Shown piece after piece: positions 14,031 through 19,122 of a stretch of DNA of 19,122 nt. The notes beneath the pieces are model-generated. The model ran no database searches and had not been told where the DNA came from. It saw only the letters and a program-made list of their open reading frames with translations. The stretch is from contig JAZPZS010000186.1 in the NCBI GenBank assembly GCA_045544835.1, forward strand, positions 1 to 19,122, read 5' to 3'. The stretch comes from UBA1189 sp045544835 (GTDB lineage: Bacteria > Bacteroidota > Bacteroidia > Bacteroidales > Bacteroidaceae). The position numbers and the translations under genes were made by a program. Each line of letters opens with the position of its first letter. Positions within the stretch are counted from its first letter, which is position 1.

Positions 14031-14954
14031 ATGAGTAACTATACCAAAATTACTAAGAAGGAACTTCTTAATTTAATTAAAGGAAATGAATATGAGGGGC
14101 CTGTAAACTACTCATTCATCGATTTAGGTGTTAGAGAAGGGCTGATTGACTTTCTTAAGGATGACCATATTCAAGTAGAAGGTGCATTTAGTGCTAATGA
14201 AAAACTCTATGTGGTCTATAGTAAGATTGCAACTCCCGATGAGATTGAAGCTGTGAAGGGTAAAGGAATCTTTGATAAACTAAAGGTGTACGGATCTAGT
14301 GGCAAGTATAAAGGTGTTGTAGATGGTGAGGGGATTTCTGTATTTCCCAATATCTATCACTCCGTTTTGCCATTTATGAATGACATCATCAAAATTGAGG
14401 GCAAGGGTAACAAGTTTGGTCTGAAGAAATTATCCGGTGAAGTCATCTTGGAGACAAAATATGACCGCATTGATTCGTTGAGTGAATTGGTTTTTGCAGT
14501 AACTCTAGATGGCAAACTTGGATTTATGAATCTTAAAGGGGAAACTGTAATACCTTTCGACTATGATGCATTTGATGAAGAAGTGGCCTTTTACAATGGA
14601 CTTGCGTGCGTTAATAAATCGAGGGATGACGGAAGCTATCAATTCGGATATATTGACCATAGTAATATGGTTGTTATTCCGTTCCAATTCAGTGGGGCGC
14701 AAACTTTCAAGGATAAAGATTATATTGAGAATTGGATTACATATCCAGCTGGTGGGGATAAAAGCTATACCAGAGACACATACAAACTAGTATTAGATGG
14801 GACTATTATAATGGTTGATTCCGAACATTTTGAGGATACATCCTGGTATAGGGAATGGGAGGCAAACCATCCATATGATGAGTCACGCAGGTACGATGAT
14901 GATAGTTTAGATGCATTTGAAGGTGATTCAAGCAATCGTTGGAATATTGATTAA
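14031..14954 (+). CDS. WG-repeat-containing protein
   Basis: A 307-residue protein without signal peptide or membrane helix. Residues about 127-230 contain WG/KWG-type repeats: NKFGLKKLSGEVILETKYD, GKLGFMNLKGETVIPFDYDAF and FGYIDHSNMVVIPFQFSGA, each with the G-[FY]-[IML]-..-G/S-x-V-I-P pattern. The N-terminal 125 residues and the acidic tail (DESRRYDDDSLDAFEGDSS) are not recognised. WG-repeat proteins are common in Bacteroidota and their roles are mostly unknown; some sit in toxin/immunity or mobile contexts. It is more AT-rich than mnmE, 33 bases upstream, and is followed at once by an integrase remnant, so it may be the edge of an acquired segment. Confidence 0.8.
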   Translation: MSNYTKITKKELLNLIKGNEYEGPVNYSFIDLGVREGLIDFLKDDHIQVEGAFSANEKLYVVYSKIATPDEIEAVKGKGIFDKLKVYGSSGKYKGVVDGEGISVFPNIYHSVLPFMNDIIKIEGKGNKFGLKKLSGEVILETKYDRIDSLSELVFAVTLDGKLGFMNLKGETVIPFDYDAFDEEVAFYNGLACVNKSRDDGSYQFGYIDHSNMVVIPFQFSGAQTFKDKDYIENWITYPAGGDKSYTRDTYKLVLDGTIIMVDSEHFEDTSWYREWEANHPYDESRRYDDDSLDAFEGDSSNRWNID

Positions 14955-14959
14955 TATTT

Positions 14960-15057
14960 AAGATGCTAACCATAAGAATGTTACCACCACACAGATTTAT
15001 GCCGACCTTGTGAACTCCAAGAAGCGCGAAACAGCCAACAAGATTTCGTTAAAGTAG
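14960..15057 (+). pseudogene. C-terminal remnant of a tyrosine recombinase (integrase)
   Basis: From 14971 to the TAG at 15055 the frame reads HKNVTTTQIYADLVNSKKRE then TANKISLK, the typical end of Bacteroidota tyrosine recombinases: histidine of the LGH box, the nucleophilic tyrosine in TTQIYA, then a short charged tail. AAG ATG CTA (KML) at 14960-14968 fits the residues usually just before the LGH box but in another frame, so about one base has been lost. A stop immediately precedes the remnant in its own frame. No catalytic arginine region is present; it is a dead stump marking a former integration event. Confidence 0.75.
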
Positions 15058-15119
15058 GGAAAAAACTGCCAAAAGGTAGGGTGAAAACTCTGGAAAGGTA
15101 GGGAGAAAACGCAACAATT
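15054..15119. repeat. Three 22-bp tandem repeats
   Basis: Units at 15054-15075, 15076-15097 and 15098-15119 each begin GTAGGG and continue with AAAAC at the same offset (GTAGGGAAAAAACTG, GTAGGGTGAAAACTC, GTAGGGAGAAAACGC). The third unit diverges in its last bases. The first unit overlaps the integrase stop codon. Such iterons are compatible with an accessory site for a recombinase or excisionase. Confidence 0.7.
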
Positions 15120-15165
15120 ACTATCTGCATCATTCAGCGATGAGTGGTGTAGAAGTAGTATATTA

Positions 15166-15735
15166 TTAATTTTCAATCTCAGATTCCAAGTATGCCCAAT
15201 CAGGTTCTTCAAATCCAAGATCATTTGTTTCGTCTACACATTCCAAAATACTATCATATCGAACAATTTTCTTAATTATAGATATTTCTATTATGGTACA
15301 ATGCATTAGAAATCTATCTTTAACTGATGCGGTAGACATCCATTCTTCAAGCAATGGTATTTGAGCGAATGATAAATTATCAACTATTGATTTTATTGCT
15401 GTCTCATCAAAAGAACTTCGGGTAATATTATGGGCAAATGAATTTCGAATCTTTCGAATATGATTTAAATTGTCATACATTCTTTTAGATATTACCCCAA
15501 TCAAATAACATATTTGTATCTTATTTGAAAACGTAGCCAAAGAACCATTACTACTTTCAATAGCATCTTTAAACACTCCTGTTTGTATTAATTTCTTCTC
15601 CAACAAACGATTTAACAATTCTTCTAATATTGATCCACATAAAATAGCTGCATCTCTATCAGAGCCACTTGTAAGTGTTGTTAATAATTGTCTATCTCTA
15701 AAAAAATCTACTCCCAATTTCTCTCTCTTTCCCAT
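15166..15735 (-). CDS. MltR-like / HEPN-fold protein
   Basis: A 189-residue soluble, helical and AT-rich protein. The region at about 28-105 resembles the MtlR (mannitol repressor/YggD) family: AAILCGSILEELLNRLLEKKL, GSLATFSNKIQICYLIGVIS and YDNLNHIRKIRNSFAHN. Residues R97-N98-S99-F100-A101-H102 form an Rx4H motif, the catalytic signature of many HEPN RNases, in the expected helix. MltR itself is a transcriptional regulator, but no mannitol genes are nearby. In this mobile-element setting a HEPN-type toxin or sensor is as plausible. A -7 box TATCTTTG lies 44 bases upstream. The gene is convergent with the mnmE-WG block and divergent from the membrane-protein gene. Confidence 0.65.
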   Translation of the reverse strand: MGKREKLGVDFFRDRQLLTTLTSGSDRDAAILCGSILEELLNRLLEKKLIQTGVFKDAIESSNGSLATFSNKIQICYLIGVISKRMYDNLNHIRKIRNSFAHNITRSSFDETAIKSIVDNLSFAQIPLLEEWMSTASVKDRFLMHCTIIEISIIKKIVRYDSILECVDETNDLGFEEPDWAYLESEIEN

Positions 15736-15779
15736 ACCAATACTGATTTTGTGATTTACCTAATATCATATTTTAATGA

Positions 15780-15787
15780 CAAAGATA
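15780..15787 (-). promoter_or_regulatory. -7 box for the HEPN/MltR-like gene
   Basis: The minus strand reads TATCTTTG, a perfect TAnnTTTG match, 44 bases before the ATG at 15735. No -33 TTTG at standard spacing was seen. Confidence 0.5.
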
Positions 15788-15859
15788 ACAAAAATTAGTG
15801 GTAGGTTAAATATCCAACAATATTTCCCGATTCAAAATCACTTATAGCAATTCGTTTTG

Positions 15860-15889
15860 CTATGACACGATAGGACAACCTATGACACG
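15860..15889. promoter_or_regulatory. Pair of direct repeats, possible operator
   Basis: CTATGACACG occurs at 15860-15869 and again at 15880-15889, exactly 20 bases (two helical turns) apart. The pair sits in the divergent region between the HEPN-like gene and the membrane-protein gene, 47 bases upstream of the latter's -7 box. This geometry suits a dimeric regulator. Confidence 0.5.
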
Positions 15890-15935
15890 TGCGGTCAAAA
15901 GGCAAAAGAGCCATTTTTTGCGTTGATTATTCATA

Positions 15936-15943
15936 TATCTTTG
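15936..15943 (+). promoter_or_regulatory. -7 box for the two-helix membrane protein gene
   Basis: TATCTTTG is a perfect TAnnTTTG match 20 bases before the ATG at 15964. A TTTG at 15917-15920 is 15 bases upstream, shorter than usual. This box rules against translation starting at 15889, because that start would lie upstream of it. Confidence 0.5.
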
Positions 15944-15963
15944 CTCTCGAACGATTAACAAAG

Positions 15964-16704
15964 ATGACTATGAATAAGAGACAAACGGAATATATTGCAC
16001 TCTATCTATTCGTGTTTGGAGCGATATTGCTCTTTGGTGTATTGGCGCGAAAATTTGTGCTTGTCAAGGGGTATGATGAGTTCAGCGCGGCGGTTGGATT
16101 CTTCGCAACGGTGGTTGTGTTGTCGGCGCTCTATATCAGTCTGCAAATGACACTTAATGAGTTGTTGCTGCCCAGAATGGAGAAGTTTCTGATGCGTTTC
16201 CCAGCCTTTCAAAAGTTGGAGGAGGTGGCAGTTGCCGAAACTCCTGCTGTCGTTGTCGAGCCTATTGAGGAGGTCGTTGTTGCCGAGCATACCCCACAGC
16301 CATCGGAGTACGAGGTTTTGCGTGCCAGTGCAATAGCCGAGCGTGAGCGAGCATCGCAAGCGAAGTTGGAGCGTGTACTCGATTACACCAAGCAGACGAT
16401 GGTTGCCTATATGAGCGAGGAGGAGTTAGTCCGCTTGTGTGGCTACATTTCCGAATATAGTTTGGGCGACACCCCACGCGAGGTATCGCCCGTATCGGTT
16501 GATTCTGCACTCAAAAGCATTGACCTGATGCACTTCGGCTGGAACATCGGCAAGGCGTTTGGCAAGAAACGCATTCACACCGCCACATTCATTAAGAAAG
16601 TCTTTGCTCACTCTCTCCGCGACATAGAAGTTTCAACCATCGAGCGCAAAATGTCGCACACCGAGTCTGAATACAGGATTAAGCTAGATGGAGAGATTGG
16701 GTGA
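15964..16704 (+). CDS. Two-helix membrane protein of unknown function, accessory type
   Basis: A 246-residue protein from the ATG at 15964, preferred over an upstream in-frame ATG at 15889 because a -7 box lies at 15936. Two membrane helices at about residues 10-28 (YIALYLFVFGAILLFGVLA) and 43-62 are followed by a valine/glutamate/proline-rich linker (about 85-115). A helical region (about 118-165, with AERERASQAKLERVLDYT) comes next, and a basic C-terminal domain (about 180-240) contains DLMHFGWNIGKAFGKKRIH and VSTIERKMSHTESEYRIKL. I have seen similar C-terminal domains in Bacteroidales mobile elements but cannot name the family. It is higher in GC than the HEPN and NYN genes on either side, which points to a different origin. 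It is convergent with the NYN gene. Confidence 0.6.
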   Translation: MTMNKRQTEYIALYLFVFGAILLFGVLARKFVLVKGYDEFSAAVGFFATVVVLSALYISLQMTLNELLLPRMEKFLMRFPAFQKLEEVAVAETPAVVVEPIEEVVVAEHTPQPSEYEVLRASAIAERERASQAKLERVLDYTKQTMVAYMSEEELVRLCGYISEYSLGDTPREVSPVSVDSALKSIDLMHFGWNIGKAFGKKRIHTATFIKKVFAHSLRDIEVSTIERKMSHTESEYRIKLDGEIG

Positions 16705-16715
16705 AGTAGCTTCCT

Positions 16716-16737
16716 CTATAAAAATATCATTTTATAG
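16716..16737. terminator. Hairpin between convergent genes
   Basis: CTATAAAA (16716-16723) and TTTTATAG (16730-16737) form a perfect 8-bp AT-rich stem with a six-base loop. It lies between the ends of the membrane-protein and NYN genes and overlaps the NYN stop codon (16732-16734), so it could serve both. The stem is weak. Confidence 0.4.
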
Positions 16738-17520
16738 CTTATTTCTCACATATATGTGTTTAATATGAGGATTTGAAGTATCACGTTTCTCAATTTCAAA
16801 TTTATCGATGAACGATTCCAAAAGTTGGGTCAGTTTTTGAAAACCATAATTACGAGAATCAAAATCAGGTCGTTTTTTACTGATTAAACCTCCTATTTTC
16901 CCAAGAAAAGTCCATCCATCTTCATTAGACAAATCACTAATAGATTGAGTAATTAGTTCTAATATTTCAAGGGGCACACTACTGGCATCATTTGAGTTCG
17001 TTGAATTTAGAGATTTTGGCACATCTTCTTCTTTGCGATTAATTATAGGAGCAGCAACTCTACTTGATGTACTTTGTGTGGGTTGATTCAATATCTCAAT
17101 GTAAATAAATTTGTCACACGACACTATAAATGGATTTGGAGTCTTCTTTTCACCCATGCCAATTACAAGTCGTCCAGATTCACGTAAGCGTACAGCCAAA
17201 CGAGTAAAGTCACTATCACTTGATACAATACAAAATCCATCTACTTTATTACTATGTAGAATATCCATTGCATCAATAATCATAGCAGAATCTGTGGCAT
17301 TCTTGCCAGTAGTGTAACTATATTGTTGAATAGGAGTAAGAGCATTGTCTAATAACACCGACTTCCAACCTGAAGCTGTAGGTTTAGTCCAGTCTCCATA
17401 AATACGCTTAATAGTTATAGTTCCATACTTTGCAATCTCATCCAACATACCTTTTATATTCGCATATGGGACATTATCTGAGTCAATAAGTACTGCTATT
17501 TTACATTCTTTTGTATCCAT
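16732..17520 (-). CDS. NYN (PIN-like) domain protein with C-terminal OST-HTH/LOTUS-like domain
   Basis: A 262-residue soluble protein. The N-terminal NYN domain (about 5-143) shows acidic motifs of PIN/NYN metal-dependent RNases: LIDSDN at 11-16, GKNATDSAMIIDAMD at 72-86 and VSSDSDFTRLAVRLRESG at 99-116. Asp13, Asp15, Asp77, Asp102 and Asp104 are candidates for metal binding. After a Ser/Asn-rich linker (about 145-182) a C-terminal segment (183-262: GWTFLGKIGGLISKKRPDFD, YGFQKLTQLLESF) matches the OST-HTH/LOTUS RNA-binding pattern. The protein probably binds and cleaves structured RNA in the cytoplasm. LabA/DUF88-type NYN-LOTUS proteins are widespread; their targets are mostly unknown. It is AT-rich and flanked by mobile-element debris. 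Confidence 0.85.
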   Translation of the reverse strand: MDTKECKIAVLIDSDNVPYANIKGMLDEIAKYGTITIKRIYGDWTKPTASGWKSVLLDNALTPIQQYSYTTGKNATDSAMIIDAMDILHSNKVDGFCIVSSDSDFTRLAVRLRESGRLVIGMGEKKTPNPFIVSCDKFIYIEILNQPTQSTSSRVAAPIINRKEEDVPKSLNSTNSNDASSVPLEILELITQSISDLSNEDGWTFLGKIGGLISKKRPDFDSRNYGFQKLTQLLESFIDKFEIEKRDTSNPHIKHIYVRNKL

Positions 17521-17548
17521 ATGAAAAATATTAATTATTAATTTGGTA

Positions 17549-17556
17549 TAAAGGTA
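17549..17556 (-). promoter_or_regulatory. Possible -7 box for the NYN gene
   Basis: The minus strand reads TACCTTTA, one mismatch from TAnnTTTG, 28 bases before the ATG at 17520. No matching -33 element was found, so support is weak. Confidence 0.3.
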
Positions 17557-17620
17557 TATAAATTATTCGTAACCACTACCAACCACCATCCAAAAGTTAT
17601 ATCACAGTTATATTTTGGTG

Positions 17621-17632
17621 GGTGATTTCACC
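17621..17632. promoter_or_regulatory. Small palindrome upstream of the excisionase-like remnant
   Basis: GGTGA-TT-TCACC is a perfect 12-base palindrome between the divergent NYN and excisionase-like starts. A TTCCTTTG at 17647-17654 resembles the -7 box without its TA. An operator is possible, but this is short enough to be chance. Confidence 0.3.
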
Positions 17633-17682
17633 ATTATAACACCGATTTCCTTTGCCAACGAAACATTAAAAATAGTTCGAGT

Positions 17683-17784
17683 ATGGCAAATGAAATTACT
17701 TTTGATAAGCTGCCGCAGGCGGTGGGTTATCTGACAGAACAGGTGGAACGAACTGAGGCGGGCATTGAGACGCTACAAGATTGA
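17683..17784 (+). pseudogene. N-terminal remnant of an excisionase-type helix-turn-helix protein
   Basis: The frame from ATG 17683 reads MANEITFDKLPQAVGYLTEQ then VERTEAGIETLQD and stops at 17782. The first 20-odd residues are what I recall as the N-terminus of the small helix-turn-helix (excisionase/HTH_17-like) proteins of Bacteroidota mobilizable and conjugative elements, which are usually about 90-120 residues long. The winged HTH itself is missing. The homology appears to end around 17745-17755, where the sequence becomes readable as relaxase in another frame. I infer a deletion that joined the two genes. Confidence 0.65.
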
Positions 17785-18148
17785 CACCGAGTTTAAGTTG
17801 AATCGCAGAACAGGTGAAGCTGAGGGTGTAAAATTCATCTGCAACGGGTATAAATTCAGCGGCTCCAAGATTGACCGCCAATTCAGCTTTGTCAATATCG
17901 CTTGCCGACTTGAAGAGAACGCTTTTGATGCAGGTATCTACCCAAAACGCAACAGCACTCCTACCCAGCAACGCGAAGAGCCTCGCCAAGAGATTGTTCG
18001 ACAAGAGCCAAGCGAAGAGAGTAGCCTCAGTGCAGGCTTGCTCGACCTCACTACCGCCCCTGCCACCGATCCTGAAGAGGAGATGCTGGCAAAGCAATAT
18101 GTAAAGAAGAAAAAGAAGCCACAGCGCAAGCGTGGATTCAGATTGTGA
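17735..18148 (+). pseudogene. C-terminal fragment of a Bacteroidota mobilization relaxase
   Basis: The frame is open from 17735 with no ATG; the only usual start is TTG at 17765. It reads WNELRRALRRYKIDTEFKLN then RRTGEAEGVKFICNGYKFSG and SKIDRQFSFVNI, which matches the region after the catalytic domain of MobB/BmgA-like relaxases (pattern TGEAEGVKF..N...GS.vDR.FSF.N). It finishes with a proline/glutamine-rich linker and the lysine-rich tail KKKKKPQRKRGFRL. The catalytic tyrosine and HUH domain are absent. Upstream it runs into the excisionase-like remnant in another frame. It is unlikely to be functional, though the short protein could still be made from the TTG. Confidence 0.7.
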
Positions 18149-18211
18149 TAAATTATTGTTAAACTATTAAAACTTTTAGACTATGACGAGTACAAAGCTA
18201 ATTACAATGAC

Positions 18212-18616
18212 TTGATTAGTGACTTCAATCTCTACCTATGCGAGAGATTTGGTTACAGAAATGCGTGCAGTGTTATGTGGAACGAGAATGGCATCTGCAT
18301 CAGTATTCACAGGGGAAGTTTGGATATCTATATCCGCTTCTGGGAGTATAGCGAGGGCGTAGGCAACTACCCTGACTGGAGTATCATCATCGCCCGTTGC
18401 GAGTTCCGCGATGAACTGCGAGAGCACCGCTTCGAACTCCTCAAAGACCTTGTACGCTTCTTCAAGGAGTATATGCCCCGCTACGGGTATAAACACCTCT
18501 GCACCGAGGATGACGACTACAAGTATTACCAGACTCTCAACCTTCCCTGCATCAAACGCGGCTTTATGGGCTACCATTGCAACTATGGAGCACCGCTGAA
18601 AGAGATTGAGGTGTAG
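18212..18616 (+). CDS. Protein of unknown function, possibly missing its original start
   Basis: From the TTG at 18212 the frame encodes 134 residues, rich in aromatic and charged residues (IYIRFWEYSEGVGNYPDWSI, ELLKDLVRFFKEYMPRYGYK), with no signal peptide, membrane helix or recognised domain. The frame is open back to 18152 and reads sensibly as YDEYKANYNDLISDFNLYLC, so the coding sequence probably once began further upstream but no ATG or GTG is there. The ATG at 18183 is in another frame and soon hits a stop. It lies 63 bases after the relaxase remnant and is followed by a strong hairpin, so it was probably the last gene of the mobile element's operon. Confidence 0.6.
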   Translation: MISDFNLYLCERFGYRNACSVMWNENGICISIHRGSLDIYIRFWEYSEGVGNYPDWSIIIARCEFRDELREHRFELLKDLVRFFKEYMPRYGYKHLCTEDDDYKYYQTLNLPCIKRGFMGYHCNYGAPLKEIEV

Positions 18617-18635
18617 ATGATTCCTACTTAAATGA

Positions 18636-18662
18636 CACAGGAGGGTTTATTACCCTCCTGTG
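18636..18662. terminator. Strong hairpin terminator
   Basis: CACAGGAGGGT (18636-18646) and ACCCTCCTGTG (18652-18662) form a perfect 11-bp GC-rich stem with the loop TTATT, followed by a moderately T-rich stretch. It lies 20 bases after the stop at 18616 and between two convergent genes. Confidence 0.75.
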
Positions 18663-18697
18663 CTTTGCTTTGTATTACTTTATCAAAACATTTAAAA

Positions 18698-19122
18698 CTA
18701 CAAAATGTGTTTTTCTAATTCAAACTTGACTAAAGGTGAGAGTGTGCCCATATATTGAATAAAATCTCCATTAGCTTTAAGATTTCCATTCTTATCCCAA
18801 TATAAATTTTCTACTTGCTTATCATCAAAAATTTTCTTAACTACATTTACGCCTAAACCTTGTCTTACAAGGCTAATGACAGTTTCATCAACTGTTCCAT
18901 ACATATATTGATTATAGTAATCATTTGGGATGATCTCAAAATCATGTAAGAATTGTATCAATTTCACCAATTTATAACTGATAAAGTCTTCCTCAATTTT
19001 AAGCTTTACAATAGCTAAATTAACCATTTCTCTTTCAGATTTTCCCACAAGATTCACATATACCATTTTACCCGCTTGATAATCATTGGTATTTTTTGAA
19101 CATTCTCCATACGATGCTCCAA
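18698..19122 (-). CDS. C-terminal part of a larger AT-rich protein (start outside the window)
   Basis: The minus-strand frame is open from the window edge at 19122 through 140 residues to the stop at 18698. An internal ATG at 19066 gives 122 residues, but codons upstream of it (GASYGECSKNTNDYQAGK) are also open, so the gene very likely continues beyond the window. Content includes YKLVKLIQFLHDFEIIPNDY, GTVDETVISLVRQGLGVNVV and a finish PLVKFELEKHIL. This is reminiscent of the C-terminal tail of some Bacteroidota DEAD/DEAH-helicase-family proteins, but no helicase motif is visible in this part, so I do not assign a function. It is convergent with the preceding gene across the hairpin at 18636. 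Confidence 0.6.
   Translation of the reverse strand, partial: GASYGECSKNTNDYQAGKMVYVNLVGKSEREMVNLAIVKLKIEEDFISYKLVKLIQFLHDFEIIPNDYYNQYMYGTVDETVISLVRQGLGVNVVKKIFDDKQVENLYWDKNGNLKANGDFIQYMGTLSPLVKFELEKHIL

Noticed and set aside
15054..15119. CRISPR array
   Set aside because: Only three 22-bp units with no separate spacers and no cas genes; a simple tandem repeat explains it.
15889..15963. Upstream ATG at 15889 as start of the two-helix membrane protein
   Set aside because: A perfect -7 box at 15936-15943 lies downstream of it, and the extra 25 residues overlap a direct-repeat operator-like site.
18183..18213. ATG at 18183 as the start of the unknown 134-residue protein
   Set aside because: It is in a different frame and reaches TGA after ten codons.

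Overview
The window looks like chromosomal DNA of a gut- or oral-type Bacteroidota, most likely Bacteroidales and perhaps Prevotellaceae. The evidence is the repeated -7 box TAnnTTTG (often TATCTTTG) upstream of genes, the lack of clear Shine-Dalgarno sequences, and the gene families present: an OMP_b-brl_3 type barrel, a periplasmic-TPR/cytoplasmic-HTH sensor, a PD40-TPR protein beside NfeD and FloA, and Bacteroidales-type relaxase and excisionase remnants. The genus is inferred, not proven.

Region 1 (1-6653) is conserved housekeeping. On the minus strand are the start of a NifU-like Fe-S scaffold gene (cut by the window edge), a small DUF486 membrane protein, and a TtcA-type tRNA thiolation enzyme. 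On the plus strand, diverging from ttcA, are a secreted TPR/PD40 protein, an NfeD-like protein and flotillin-like FloA (probably one membrane-organising operon). They are followed by a uridine-phosphorylase-family enzyme, a free-methionine-sulfoxide reductase (GAF domain, TTG start) and a DoxX-family membrane protein.

Region 2 (6654-11632) is a sensing/outer-membrane module: a membrane-spanning TPR regulator with a C-terminal helical DNA-binding-like domain, then a TonB-receptor-like beta-barrel with a carboxypeptidase-regulatory-like and plug region, then a small secreted barrel-like protein.

Region 3 (11633-12608) is almost 1 kb without a credible gene. It is packed with palindromes, mutually exclusive stems, a terminator-like hairpin, a MITE-like element with about 27-bp inverted ends, and a 53-bp promoter-bearing repeat also found at 6670. 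It leads into mnmE, whose G domain carries a short in-frame heptamer-repeat insertion of the same style as the intergenic repeats.

Region 4 (14031-19122) is accessory. A WG-repeat protein is followed by the frameshifted C-terminal stump of a tyrosine recombinase, a 22-bp tandem repeat, an AT-rich HEPN/MltR-like gene, an unknown two-helix membrane protein, a NYN-PIN nuclease with a C-terminal OST-HTH/LOTUS-like domain, a junction fusing the start of an excisionase-like gene to the 3' end of a relaxase gene, an unknown protein that may have lost its start, and the C-terminal end of a large AT-rich gene leaving the window. I read this as the scar of an integrative mobilizable element that kept its cargo. 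The HEPN plus NYN-LOTUS pair (two RNase-type folds flanking a membrane protein) is the best candidate for an uncharacterised RNA-targeting or defence module; that function is inference only.
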